From Flavobacterium johnsoniae UW101 (GTDB lineage Bacteria; Bacteroidota; Bacteroidia; Flavobacteriales; Flavobacteriaceae), in the NCBI RefSeq assembly GCF_000016645.1, contig NC_009441.1, positions 2,418,001-2,482,000 of the forward strand: 64,000 nt of DNA, written 5' to 3'. The translations under genes and the position numbers were made by a program. Numbering within the stretch: the first letter of the stretch is position 1; every line of letters starts with the position of its first letter. Positions 20,101 to 27,349 of this stretch are shown here, piece by piece. The notes below the pieces were generated by a model that was given only the letters and a program-made list of their open reading frames with translations, did not search any database and had not been told where the DNA came from.

Positions 20101-21565
20101 TTGAAGACTTAATAGTGGTAGAAGCTAAATTAGAAAGTGTTGTTAACGATAAAGGATAATCAAAAGCATACAGTTTTCCCTGACTGCTTAATTCTTGTAA
20201 AAAGTTAAGTAAAGATTCATAATCAGCGATTTCTTCTTTATATACAACACCATCTTCGCCTCTATCGAACATGGCGATTGGATAATTGAAATTGAATTTA
20301 TCGTTAAAATAATTAAATGTAGTACCCATACCTCGAACAGTCTCCAGGTAAATATTTCCGGAAATACCGCCAGAACCCACTAATAAATCTGAAGCACCAA
20401 TTCTTAGTGTTTTGTTTTCATTTTCAGAACCTTTTAAGGGATCATGAAACCATCTTGAAGGCAGTGTAACCGAAACGGCACGGGCATAAACACCAACGAA
20501 ATCATTAGGACGCCCGTCAGCATCTGCTTCAGGGATATTGGTCTTTTTGCTTAAATCGACTTTTAAAGTGTCTAACTGAAGAATTAATCCAGTATTACCA
20601 ATCATCGCAAATGTAGAAGGACTTAAACTTCCTCCTAATTCTAATTGATAGCCAATTCCGGCTTCGGTATCGGCATATAATTGTGCTTTGCCAAATAAAA
20701 ACATTGATTTAGCACTTGGATCTTTATAAGGAGAACCGTCTTCATTAGTCGGTTTTAATATATTTTGCGGAAATTCAATACCGGCACTTAAAGCTAAAGT
20801 TGCTTTAGCTTTTGGAGTAATGATTCTTTTAATGTGAGCTTCGATACCATCTGGTGCAATGATATTATAGAATTCCTGCAGTTTTTGTTTCGTTGTACTT
20901 AAGTCTTCATTTAAAATGTAAGTGGCAAATAACAATAACGGAATTGTTTCGGTAATGGCTGTATTAGTTTTAATAAGTGCCATTATACTGCTGATAGATT
21001 GCTCAATACCAGCAGGAAACTCTAATTTTTGTTCTTCTGGAAAATTTAAAAGGTCGTTAACATCTTCTAAAAGCGTTTCATATTTTGTTTTTCCTTCTTG
21101 AGCTTCAACAAAAATGTTGAGCATGTGTGCCACAACTTGTTCTTCGCTGATACGAAAAACCTGTAAGCCTACTGAATAAAAATCTTTTACTGAAAAGGAG
21201 AAATTACTGGAACTGAAAGTTTTTAGGAAAGCTAAAATTTCCCATTGATATTCTAAAGTAATAGGGAATGAAGAAATCGTAGAATCTCCATCAGGATCTG
21301 GATTAAGTACGAGACCTAAACCAAATGGCAATGGAAGAGCCAGTCTTTCGCTGGTAACAATATCAAGGCTGTAAAAAGCCGAATCACCACGGTATCCTTT
21401 AGAATATTGTAAGTTTTTATAATGAATTTTATCAAAGATGGCATTTAAACCATTTTCAACAAACGATAAAAATTCTGGTAGATCGTCTACAGTAATTATC
21501 TCCGATAATCGAGGATAATATCTCGGTGTAGGAATCGGTACCGCAGGAATTGGATTAGTTGGCAT
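14120..21565 (-). CDS. Giant beta-rich protein of unknown function (2481 aa)
   Basis: 2481 aa, no signal peptide and no catalytic motif I recognise. The N-terminal ~250 residues are mixed helical. About 250-1110 are long runs of alternating hydrophobic/glycine beta strands (densest at 760-1110: GAGATFGTIADGG, AGLNVIAGRLGL), resembling a very large beta-sheet or solenoid. About 1500-1900 contain repeated short strands that could be propeller blades. Near residue 2245 there is an EF-hand-like loop DANQNKKVDEKE, a possible calcium site. The size recalls Tc-toxin A subunits and giant adhesins, but I see no sequence hallmark of either. It is transcribed with the VWA gene. Confidence 0.7.
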   Translation of the reverse strand: MPTNPIPAVPIPTPRYYPRLSEIITVDDLPEFLSFVENGLNAIFDKIHYKNLQYSKGYRGDSAFYSLDIVTSERLALPLPFGLGLVLNPDPDGDSTISSFPITLEYQWEILAFLKTFSSSNFSFSVKDFYSVGLQVFRISEEQVVAHMLNIFVEAQEGKTKYETLLEDVNDLLNFPEEQKLEFPAGIEQSISSIMALIKTNTAITETIPLLLFATYILNEDLSTTKQKLQEFYNIIAPDGIEAHIKRIITPKAKATLALSAGIEFPQNILKPTNEDGSPYKDPSAKSMFLFGKAQLYADTEAGIGYQLELGGSLSPSTFAMIGNTGLILQLDTLKVDLSKKTNIPEADADGRPNDFVGVYARAVSVTLPSRWFHDPLKGSENENKTLRIGASDLLVGSGGISGNIYLETVRGMGTTFNYFNDKFNFNYPIAMFDRGEDGVVYKEEIADYESLLNFLQELSSQGKLYAFDYPLSLTTLSNLASTTIKSSTTYTFSNAKEYQSFLSELNADNTLWRTIGSPEKGFKIGFNKFDISFKQNKVIGSNIKGKLLFEKLKIVRPNEPERPFSTILEGHLYDDGDFNLTASFPKETAPRANLFKLVDFEFYSFELGKENKDYYIGTSCYVSFPSVVMQRLMKGQGINIEKLRIYSDGSIEVEGGSIPIPINFSLELGPVKMSVTNVNFGSTQINGRKYNFFGFDGAISINPLGVDARGEGVKYYFCTEDGYEDSFIRIQTIEVDLIIPGTATEASAMAIINGMISLPEPGKSQEFKGQVSLKLPKAKIAGGVAMRFMPKYPAFLVDAYIELPTPIPLGFLAISAFRGLLGYRYVATKEAAGLNKDNSWYEFYKHPKPGININKFSGPPDSMQYKSPFSIGAGATFGTIADGGHVLSLRAMLLLSLPTLFYIEAGLNVIAGRLGLIEDDPSNPPFFAMVAFGDDSLELAAGADFSIPKDGGEIFQLHALLEAGFFFKNQKPWYVNIGSRKDPIMARILTLFSAKAFIMLSAQGIEAGARLDFKLEKSFGPAKVKLWAYLELGGKISFKRPQMGGYITAGGGIQIKLWIINVEIVLDTIFSIESFKPFLIYAKLELSVRVKIAFVRVRKNFVVELQWDINRIVDRTPYSPLPKGTFGDEQDNRTLENVKGVHMLTNEAFALDYFKSPDDNNYDPAKFYNGMPKADLITNVIPLDTYIDIKMAKGLLPDPSLSKKIGGYTGDAKNYTDMMPPIEKIAGRPIRQVKHKYEIKSINLKSWNGSEWKNYHPFEAVVENTPEARSLVTNLPWAQWQKAIDQYDSIRVLATNPFSFLSSGEPGWHVPEQFGITPSKLFCVSDKIKKEHTDFLNKQIGQRYYVPTQYEADKISGLFFKLIGETPEITGKNKVEGGDFMSITGERNPHKFFKSLAFKNYNELEIIFPQSAIEPAFKLTTQAKEVKIKAYTSVIKNEGDKFTTYEIVNIRKTNNGPVSTELTYTKAELLKEITLYNEEIDPSLKTKIDKIVITPIAANAESIKAIRNEIAVLFNDTYTSANGDFVMSGPSDPEKYDLLITKLNELKANAGNDNIQEETPNALTFTHFYGYKGKDLYAFDKVIKYNDTYIISFHPKADTTVLLQVNSKGDILRERLLNGIVTSMQVVNDNLLLTQALNANQCKGIGKAVIDLDLIVGCESPINAMAIIELDDQLNLSTGVQYLNSYSLGFNKVLSLANNELFWVNTLENETQINWINGINRALIQRVKVIGTTIKVLQHSDTEFSLITKDKKIIRLTLDTHTKTISVTDTKVLSDTSVYEIIDAGITVGKTLITVQLSDGKFGLAQINGNSLDIVKHNIIFDSAIYLSNKTLADNSIIAYNKDYLFVFSSTLELIRLIKRGNTVENASIIHIQNEPSDNEILMLSSKPNEKGVYFSLFNNQFDNCSLSAAENVTLTSSVSILTTETTSHTSLSLTDKVNYNRGTKNSKLITVNDTICSNGYAEEDPELDYTTSIQSVEWLSKESYFHNTTIPQIEAVQEDRKAMETAVQSTVQPIWRPNTTYCLNFTLTDTVDDKKTTDFNYFYGFKTLGPVGHYPVPDPISEPVLPGEIPQAKNELTDLSKSPLTSLRQYLDYNRSYPNADGSLLQSKPVFYGNEQCKISMFFTSPYVYHMFKGWSSYGTHDEINGSLNLIIKDPLNDTLIPYPLPEEGTVTYPRAEKKPEWVSDNDPRVPLGVQLVNNFINAQPDMKCGKLLGDPLQPKSFGYEVQLTDLQPSKLYTVLANNYFDANQNKKVDEKENVLVHQYGFQTSRYKSFEEQIQSYNTDEATGRKALFEINVNINQEQIDALYHLTASKTEANELSDSIALKYQHSFDRAIEGVLKLSPLDPAQNTEVNKIIDSNTGKITALLIRNPEPFNIPKIPLKEIQNTVSVVDITRDAAENKVYTKKDKYQVLHSKDYSQVLIMHDDKFIQDSSLNILFDYRMWNNNETAVNETRLLTSSIDKQDIQIQLYPESENTNL

Positions 21566-22180
21566 ATTTTAATTTGTTTTTGACTTTAATTGTGTTCGTA
21601 TTCTGAATGATTAAATTGTAATTACAGCGAACCAATAGTTGAGGGGTAAGTGCATAGTTTTTTAGAGATTTTTCTAAGCAGTTTTTAGCAATTTATCTGC
21701 TTAGTGACTTTTTAAAAGACTTTGTTTTAAGAGGTTTCTATTCTCTTTTCTTCTTTTGATAGTGTAAAGATGAGCCTAAAAATGGAGCTTAAAAAAGAGC
21801 TGCTTAGCGGTTTAACATGGATGTTCTGGGACTTTACAGAGTTGTAAAGAGAGTGGATGGGAAGTTTTTAAAGATTGAATTTAAATGAACTTTAAGAAAA
21901 GATATCTCTTAGAGATTTGGAATGTTTTTGTTTTTGAAAAATGTACAAAAATAGGATCTAGATTAGAGCAAGATTAAACAGTTGTTTTTGTATAAACTAG
22001 AATCTAAAAAGGATAATAAAATTTGTAGTTTGGTTTAGCAGCAACTCAAACTTAAGATACTTTGAGTTGCTACTATGGTTTTCAAGAGTGCTAACTTGCT
22101 ATGTAAAAGGAATAAGCAATCTATAAATGTTTAGAAAATTTTTTTATTATACTTGCTGATGATTCGCCTAAATTTAATTT
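21566..22180. other. Non-coding gap with hairpin at 22036-22075
   Basis: This is 615 bp without a convincing gene between the 390-aa fibre and the 2481-aa gene. It contains a near-perfect hairpin (arms about 22036-22050 and 22061-22075, core AGCAACTCAAA). That hairpin could end or stabilise the fibre transcript, although no strong T-run follows on the minus strand. The giant-gene promoter probably lies in 21566-22030, but I cannot point to one. The hairpin arm shares the CAACTCAAA core with the terminator near 23.7 kb. Confidence 0.5.
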
Positions 22181-23353
22181 CTAAGCCACTAGAGTTGTTG
22201 AGTATTGTATCCATCCGTTTGAAGTTTTCTCATATATTAATCCTCCAGTTGCAATGTTGTTACAGTGAACTCTAAAGCCTAATAATGCATTGTAGTAATT
22301 TGATGACAGATAAGCACTTGTTAAGGCAGTTGTCGTAGTGTTTACAACAGCACCCATGTTATCTGCGAATTCTTTATTAATAAGACTTTTAGATCCACCA
22401 TTTAAGATTAAAGATTGGGATAATGTAGGAGCCAATAACCTGTTGTCTGCTTCTTTTCTAATAGCTGTATTACCCGTACCATCTCCTAAAACTACTAAAT
22501 TAGAATCGTTTGAATTAAATCCAGAAGTATAGTTCCCAATTATTGTATTATTACTTCCAGAAGTAATATTAATAGCTGAATTGCCACTTGTAATAAAGGT
22601 ATTACTATTGCCAGTTGTAATGCTTCCGCCAGCATATTTCCCAATTGCAATATTAAGATTACCCTCAGTATTTCTATTTAAAGTATAGTTTCCTAATGCA
22701 ACATTATCATTACCGCTTGAATTGACTGATAAAGTTTCGCTCCCTATCCCTAAATTAAAACTTCCTGTTTTGTTACCAATTAGAGAATTATAACCTATTG
22801 CGGTATTATTACTCCCTGTATTGAAATATAGGGAACTACAGCCAATAGCAGTATTTTTACTGCCTCCGGTGTTAAGAGATAAGGTACTATATCCGACAGC
22901 TGTATTAAAACTGCCAAAATTATTACTAGTTAGACTGTTACCTCCTAAAGCTGTGTTGTTCGAGAAATTCCCAGATCCTCTTCCAATCCTAACTCCATTT
23001 ATAAATTTATCTACACCTCCTAGTTCTTGTAAAGAAGTTGTATTAATAACACCAGCCTGAGTTGCAGAAGCTGCCTGTATAACAGGGTTTTTTGGATCGG
23101 TATTATTAACGCCGGTACCGGTAACACTAGATACTCCACTAGGTTTATTGTCAATCATCTCCTTTAAGATTTTTCCTTGTCTTGCATCGAGTGTTTTACC
23201 TTCGGTTGTGCAGTCAAGAGCATTATAATTTTCGGTTTGGAGATTGTTTGCATCGCTAAATTCTATTTCACCATTCTGATTCGTTTTTAAAATTTTGTTG
23301 GGCTGATTTGTTTCTAAATCTGCTACTTTAATTCTGTTGTGATTTGTACTCAT
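22181..23353 (-). CDS. Fibre/adhesin with docking module and YadA-like repeats (fourth paralogue)
   Basis: 390 aa. Residues 1-75 have both shared docking motifs (NRIKVADLETNQPNKIL and LDARQGK). About 125-300 are beta-roll repeats of the type NTAIGxxSL / TTGNSN, as in the fibre at 1302. A LLNGGSKSLINKEFADN neck precedes a ~45-residue tip (GGLIYEKTSNGWIQYS). There is no signal peptide. It is displaced about 18 kb from the other three docking-module fibres, lying ahead of the giant genes and behind the toxin/immunity array. I infer a receptor-binding fibre that is interchangeable with the others. Confidence 0.75.
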   Translation of the reverse strand: MSTNHNRIKVADLETNQPNKILKTNQNGEIEFSDANNLQTENYNALDCTTEGKTLDARQGKILKEMIDNKPSGVSSVTGTGVNNTDPKNPVIQAASATQAGVINTTSLQELGGVDKFINGVRIGRGSGNFSNNTALGGNSLTSNNFGSFNTAVGYSTLSLNTGGSKNTAIGCSSLYFNTGSNNTAIGYNSLIGNKTGSFNLGIGSETLSVNSSGNDNVALGNYTLNRNTEGNLNIAIGKYAGGSITTGNSNTFITSGNSAINITSGSNNTIIGNYTSGFNSNDSNLVVLGDGTGNTAIRKEADNRLLAPTLSQSLILNGGSKSLINKEFADNMGAVVNTTTTALTSAYLSSNYYNALLGFRVHCNNIATGGLIYEKTSNGWIQYSTTLVA

Positions 23354-23677
23354 TTTTAATTAATTATTACGGGTTTTAAAATAATTTACAGGCTTTTAAT
23401 CGGGCTTATAGGGGATTACCGTAATTCATTCAGATATATTTGCTACTTACAAACAGTTGTTGATTTTGGATGATTGCAAGTAATCTGAATGCTTAAAAAT
23501 TGTGTTAGTGGCGTCACAATAAGGTTTTATTTTACAGAGCTGTAAAACAAAGAAATAAGGTTTGTATTGGCTTTAGGTATAGCCAATAGTAGAGTAGGGA
23601 AATTTATAATTTTAAGTTTCCAGAGTTTTTAAAATGTAATTTTTGGAGTTTAAGAGATTTGGTTTTCTCTTTTGATT

Positions 23678-23720
23678 TAAAAACAACTCAAAAGATTTTT
23701 GGTCTTTGAGCTGTTTTTTA
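23678..23720 (-). terminator. Bidirectional intrinsic terminator
   Basis: An AACAACTCAAA-type left arm and a TTTGAGCTGTTTTTT right arm form a stem of about 13 bp with A/T runs on both sides, so it can act in either direction. It sits between the immunity-like gene ending at 23881 and the fibre gene starting at 23353, separating the toxin array from the fibre/giant-gene unit. Confidence 0.65.
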
Positions 23721-23756
23721 TTTTTTGTAAATCTATTTTAGGATAGGACAACTTTG

Positions 23757-23879
23757 CGTTCACGAGCGAGACGCTCGCGCCAGCGGGGGCTAAATCTGCG
23801 CGATCGGGTGCTATCGTTGCCGAGATAGATCTGCGCGATCGGGTATCGTTGCTGAGATAAATCTGCGCGATCGGGGTTC
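23757..23879. repeat. GC-rich REP-like repeat cluster
   Basis: Three copies of the unit CTGCGCGATCGGG, alternating with GCTATCGTTGC-like segments, plus a small GCGAG/CTCGC hairpin near the left end. The cluster is far more GC-rich than its surroundings and abuts the stop codon of the 119-aa gene. It is the same family as the repeats flanking the RAYT units at 24.3-26.85 kb. Confidence 0.75.
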
Positions 23880-23880
23880 T

Positions 23881-24240
23881 TTAATCTAAGTTATATTTTC
23901 TTGCCATTTCTTGATAATAAGCATCTCCTACTGTTTTCCAATGATTTGTTAGGACTCCATTATCATCATATTTATATACTTCCAAAGGTGTTTCCCCAAC
24001 AGTTAAACAAGAGTAAGTAAGTTGTCCCTGAATGTTGTATTCATTTTCCCATCCGAGATGACTTCCATTTTTGTATTCAATCTCATTCATAATATTGTTA
24101 TTATCATATCTGTCATAGACAACGTATCCAGAGAATAACTTGTTGTTAAAAAGTACTTTACTAGAACCATCATAATCCAATTCACCCCATTGAATGTCTT
24201 GAAAATTAATTCTAGTTTTATTTGGTTGTTTTAATTGCAT
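23881..24240 (-). CDS. MORN-like small protein, candidate immunity protein
   Basis: 119 aa, acidic and without a signal peptide. It is rich in aromatic and Asn/Asp turns (YVVYDRYDNNN, YKNGSHLGWENEYN) that look like degenerate MORN-type repeats, a fold used by some immunity proteins of polymorphic toxins. Its stop codon abuts a REP cluster. It has no partner toxin beside it, so it would be an orphan immunity gene left in the tip array (inference). Confidence 0.5.
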   Translation of the reverse strand: MQLKQPNKTRINFQDIQWGELDYDGSSKVLFNNKLFSGYVVYDRYDNNNIMNEIEYKNGSHLGWENEYNIQGQLTYSCLTVGETPLEVYKYDDNGVLTNHWKTVGDAYYQEMARKYNLD

Positions 24241-24295
24241 AATATTTTAATTAGTTTGAAATAATCATTTTAATATCTCTACTTAAAAAAAGACA

Positions 24296-25088
24296 ACCCG
24301 ATTGCGCGGATTTGCAATCCGTGCCCGCAAAGATTGGAAACAATGCAAATCAAAAAAAATCAATTGTTGTTGATGTTTTCTAGAACGCAATAGATTTTTT
24401 TCAAAACAGATCTAACAAAACAACATCTAAATCATTCTCTAAGCCTGAATAATTCCTTGCCGAACTAAAATAATAATCTTCAGCCGAGCTGACAATCTTA
24501 TCTTTTACAGGATTGTTATAGATGTAATCTATTTTTTGCTTAATAAATTTATTGCTGTAAATATGTTCTGCGTGATAGCCATTTTGCCATACTTTATAAG
24601 TCTGGTTCTTTTTTAAATGTTCACATGACTTTTGAAAATATTCTAACATTCATTCTCTTCTGCTTTCAGGTTCATCTATTATAGTTTGTATTTTTTTTTG
24701 ATGTAAATTTTTTAAAATCTCTAATAATATCAGATAATATAAAACCATGTGTTCCTTTGCAGAGCAAATGAATATGGCTGCTCATAATACAATAGGCATA
24801 AATTTCTAAACCTTTATTTTCCTGGCAATACTTTAAAAGCATTTATTAAGATGTTTTTCTGATTTAGTCTTGTAAATATATCTATCCATCCTAAAGCAGT
24901 TACAGTTATAAAATATGCTTCCTCAGTTGTTGTTGCTTTATATTTTGTTGACACGTTCTTTTTTCCTACAAAAATAAAAAGTATAGCGGAAAATTTTACT
25001 TTTTATTTGTAGGGTTTTGAAGAATTACTTTGCGGCACGGATTTCAAATCCGCGCTATCGTTGCGGAGATAGATCTGCACGATCGGGT
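24296..25088 (-). mobile_element. REP-bounded RAYT unit, decayed copy
   Basis: A unit of about 790 bp bounded by the same REP ends as the intact copy at 25869-26664: left end ACCCGATTGCGCGGATTTGC (24296 on), right end CACGGATTTCAAATCCG (about 25029-25088). The two copies are direct repeats in the same orientation and align almost base for base. The internal transposase gene is broken. Confidence 0.75.
24401..24954 (-). pseudogene. RAYT transposase pseudogene
   Basis: Aligned with the intact copy at 25974-26528, this gene has GTG in place of the ATG start (24952-24954). It has an extra A in the run near 24835, a 2-bp loss in the T-run near 24690, and a TGG-to-TGA change just before the residues MLEYFQKS. 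The last 82 residues remain open and nearly identical. The encoded protein would have been an HUH single-strand transposase acting on REP sequences. It cannot make a full product now. Confidence 0.85.
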
Positions 25089-25110
25089 TCAATTATAACT
25101 CCATCTGGTT

Positions 25111-25548
25111 TTAATTTTTAAAAGTATATTTCATAGGTTGATTTTGATTTGTAAATTCTTTAATATGAGCTAAAAAGCTTCGTATTTCCGATATTTGACT
25201 ATCAATGGGGTTTGTCTTAATATATAAATAATAAGTTAGACCTTTCCAAATAAATGGATCAGCACTATATTGAAGAGGATATAATCTTCTCAATCTTTCT
25301 TTAAAAGGGTCAAATTTTGCGTCTGCAACTAATTCATCTATTTTTTCTGAGGCGGCAAGTTCCAATTGTTGTAATTCAGAAACACTAAGTTCAAAATTCA
25401 TTTCTGCATTAACTCTTACTAAAATACTGTTTTTTAAAGATTCAGAAATATTGAATTGAGTGAAAAAATCATGTAAGAGATTTGTATTTCGAGATGAAAT
25501 AAATTTATTATTTAGATTAAATATTAAATAACTTTTCATTTTAAACAT
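25111..25548 (-). CDS. Small protein, candidate immunity gene
   Basis: 145 aa (or 142 aa from the second Met at 25539). It has no signal peptide and no recognised family. The predicted protein is mostly helical with a hydrophobic centre (ERLRRLYPLQYSADPFIWKG). It begins 2 bp after the end of a truncated toxin-like fragment (25551-25865), which is the tight 'tip then immunity' arrangement of polymorphic toxin arrays. A REP lies about 20 bp past its stop. Function is inferred only from this context. Confidence 0.5.
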   Translation of the reverse strand: MFKMKSYLIFNLNNKFISSRNTNLLHDFFTQFNISESLKNSILVRVNAEMNFELSVSELQQLELAASEKIDELVADAKFDPFKERLRRLYPLQYSADPFIWKGLTYYLYIKTNPIDSQISEIRSFLAHIKEFTNQNQPMKYTFKN

Positions 25549-25550
25549 TT

Positions 25551-25865
25551 TTATTTTGTTAATATTACTTTTATATAGCCTTGGTTTATTAAAATATCTT
25601 TAATATTTATGAATTTTCGGCTACTCATTGTCTTATAAAATGTAGTAGCCTTTACAGCTTCTATTTGATCATAAGTATTCTCATAAACATTGATAAATTC
25701 CTTATATCCGAGAGATTCTCCGCCTGGATAATTAATGTTTTCTGTCCATTCAGCTTTTACCGAATTTATTCTATCATCAAATATTTCGAAAGTATCATCT
25801 ACCCATTTTTGACCAAGTCCTTTAACATTATATCCATTTTGTTTAAGTTGTGAAGTATTTATATC
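25551..25865 (-). pseudogene. Orphan toxin-tip fragment cut by REP insertion
   Basis: The open frame runs to 25916, but its first ~17 codons are read from the REP at 25869 and look artificial (TDCKSAQSGF). The real coding part starts at about DINTSQLKQNGYNV and continues for ~104 residues (GLGQKWVDDTFEIFDD, YIKVILTK at the end) with no start codon of its own. The size, the lack of a start and the immediately following small gene fit a displaced C-terminal toxin tip. No catalytic motif is recognised. Confidence 0.5.
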
Positions 25866-25868
25866 AAA

Positions 25869-26664
25869 ACCCGATTGCGCGGATTTGCAATCCGTGCCCG
25901 CAAAGATTGGACACAATGCAAATCAAAAAAAATCAATTGTTGTTGATGTTTTCTAGAATGCAATAATTTTTTTTCAAAACAGATCTAACAAAACAACATC
26001 TAAATCATTTTCTAAGCCTGAATAATTCCTTGCCGAACTAAAATAATAATCTTCAGATGAACTAACAGTTTTATCTTTTACGGGATTGTTATGGATGTAA
26101 TCAATTTTTTGCTTGATAAATTTATTGCTGTAAATATGTTCTGCGTGATAGCCATTTTGCCATACTTTATAAGTCTGGTTCTTTTTTAAATGTTCACATG
26201 ACTTTTGAAAATATTCCAACATCCATTCTCTTCTGCTTTCAGGTTCATCTATTATAGTTTGTATTATTTTTTTTGATGTAAATTTTTTAAAATCTCTAAT
26301 AATATCAGATAATACAAAACCATTCGTTCCTTTGCAGAGCAAATGAATATGGCTGCTCATAATACAGTAAGCATAAATTTCTAAACCTTTATTTTCCTGA
26401 CAATACTTTAAAGCATTTATTAAGATGTTTTTCTGATTTAGTCTTGTAAATATATCTATCCATCCTATAGCAGTTACAGTTATAAAATATGCTTCCTCAG
26501 TTGTTGTTGCTTTATATTTTGTTGACATGTTCTTTTTTTCCTACAAAAATAAAGAGTATAGTGGAAAGTTTTACTTTTTATTTGTGGGGTTTTGAAGGAA
26601 TTACTTTGCGGGCACGGATTACAAATCCGCGCTATCGTTGCGGAGGTAAATCTGCGCGATCGGG
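25869..26664 (-). mobile_element. REP-bounded RAYT unit, intact copy
   Basis: About 796 bp with a GC-rich palindromic REP at each end. The left REP (25869-25910) is base-identical over its core to that at 24296. The right REP (about 26604-26664) contains the CGGATT/AATCCG palindrome and the unit CTGCGCGATCGGG. It carries one intact transposase gene. Together with the decayed copy it brackets the 781-bp tip fragment and immunity pair as direct repeats. Confidence 0.75.
25974..26528 (-). CDS. REP-associated tyrosine transposase (RAYT, Y1/HUH family)
   Basis: 184 aa. The HUH-type histidine pair is in MSSHIHLL (about residues 57-64). The downstream helix with the YSNKFIKQKIDYIHNNPVK motif contains the catalytic Tyr region typical of Y1 transposases (Transposase_17 family). 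RAYTs nick and move REP palindromes, and REPs flank this gene on both sides. The frame is intact, in contrast to the sister copy 1.6 kb away. It is unrelated to the toxin and fibre functions of the island, but may have shaped the array. Confidence 0.85.
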   Translation of the reverse strand: MSTKYKATTTEEAYFITVTAIGWIDIFTRLNQKNILINALKYCQENKGLEIYAYCIMSSHIHLLCKGTNGFVLSDIIRDFKKFTSKKIIQTIIDEPESRREWMLEYFQKSCEHLKKNQTYKVWQNGYHAEHIYSNKFIKQKIDYIHNNPVKDKTVSSSEDYYFSSARNYSGLENDLDVVLLDLF

Positions 26665-26850
26665 TTTTTGAAGAATTACTTTGCGGGCACGGATTTCAAA
26701 TCCGCGCTATCGTTGCGGAGCTAAATCTGCGCGATCGGTTTACAAATCCGAGCTATCGTTGCTGAAATAGATCTGCGCGATCGGGTTGCAAATCCGCGCT
26801 ATCGTTACGGAGGTAAATCTGCGCGATCGGGTAAATCCGCGCGATCGGGG
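26604..26850. repeat. Tandem REP array
   Basis: About five partial to full units of ACAAATCCGCGCTATCGTTGC followed by CTGCGCGATCGGG. The first two (about 26594-26667 and 26669-26740) are direct duplicates including their AT flank. The array ends one base before the stop of the 162-aa immunity-like gene. It stands out strongly from the AT-rich context. Confidence 0.8.
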
Positions 26851-27339
26851 TTAATCTTCATAACTTACAATGATTGGAGTATTGAGATCTAGAGATTTTT
26901 GTAGAAGTTCTTTTATTTCAATCAACATATCAATGTAATAATCAACATATTCCGGTACATAATCATAATTTATGTTTAAATTAAAACTCCAATCATTCCC
27001 ATTATTAACTTCATTCTTTAAATTATCAAAACCGCCATATTTTTCCCATATATTCAGTCTTTCATTTTGTAATGATGGAATAACTTGATTTGCTATTGAT
27101 TGAATACTTTCTTCAATATCGCCTGAATCAAAATGTGCAGACATATCATTAAAAGCATCTAGATTTCCAATATCCAAATGGTTTTCTAATCTAAAAGCTA
27201 TTTCTTTTTCTAATAAAAAATAAAGTTTAGTAGCTAAATCGTAGTTAATATCCTTTATGTAAAAAAGCAATGTGCTTAATTCGTCTTTTCTGAAATAAGT
27301 ATCTATATTCTCTATTTTGTATCTAATATCTAATGGCAT
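26851..27339 (-). CDS. Acidic small protein, candidate immunity to the 1166-aa toxin-like protein
   Basis: 162 aa, strongly acidic, no signal peptide and no recognised family (NLDAFNDMSAHFDSGDIEES; C-terminus VSYED). It starts 10 bp after the stop of the 1166-aa gene. Acidic small proteins directly downstream of a long toxin-like gene are the usual pattern for immunity proteins. A REP array abuts its stop. The role is inferred from position and composition only. Confidence 0.55.
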   Translation of the reverse strand: MPLDIRYKIENIDTYFRKDELSTLLFYIKDINYDLATKLYFLLEKEIAFRLENHLDIGNLDAFNDMSAHFDSGDIEESIQSIANQVIPSLQNERLNIWEKYGGFDNLKNEVNNGNDWSFNLNINYDYVPEYVDYYIDMLIEIKELLQKSLDLNTPIIVSYED

Positions 27340-27349
27340 ATTATTTATT

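Noticed and set aside
14120..21565. Tc-toxin A subunit
   Set aside because: The size fits, but no Tc-type neuraminidase-like or linker region is visible and no TcB/TcC Rhs partner is encoded nearby.
25866..25916. N-terminus of the 121-aa open frame as real protein
   Set aside because: The first 17 codons lie in the REP and encode the typical REP read-through residues (TDCKSAQSGF).
23757..26850. CRISPR array
   Set aside because: The repeats are palindromic REP units with irregular, non-unique spacers and an adjacent RAYT; no cas genes.
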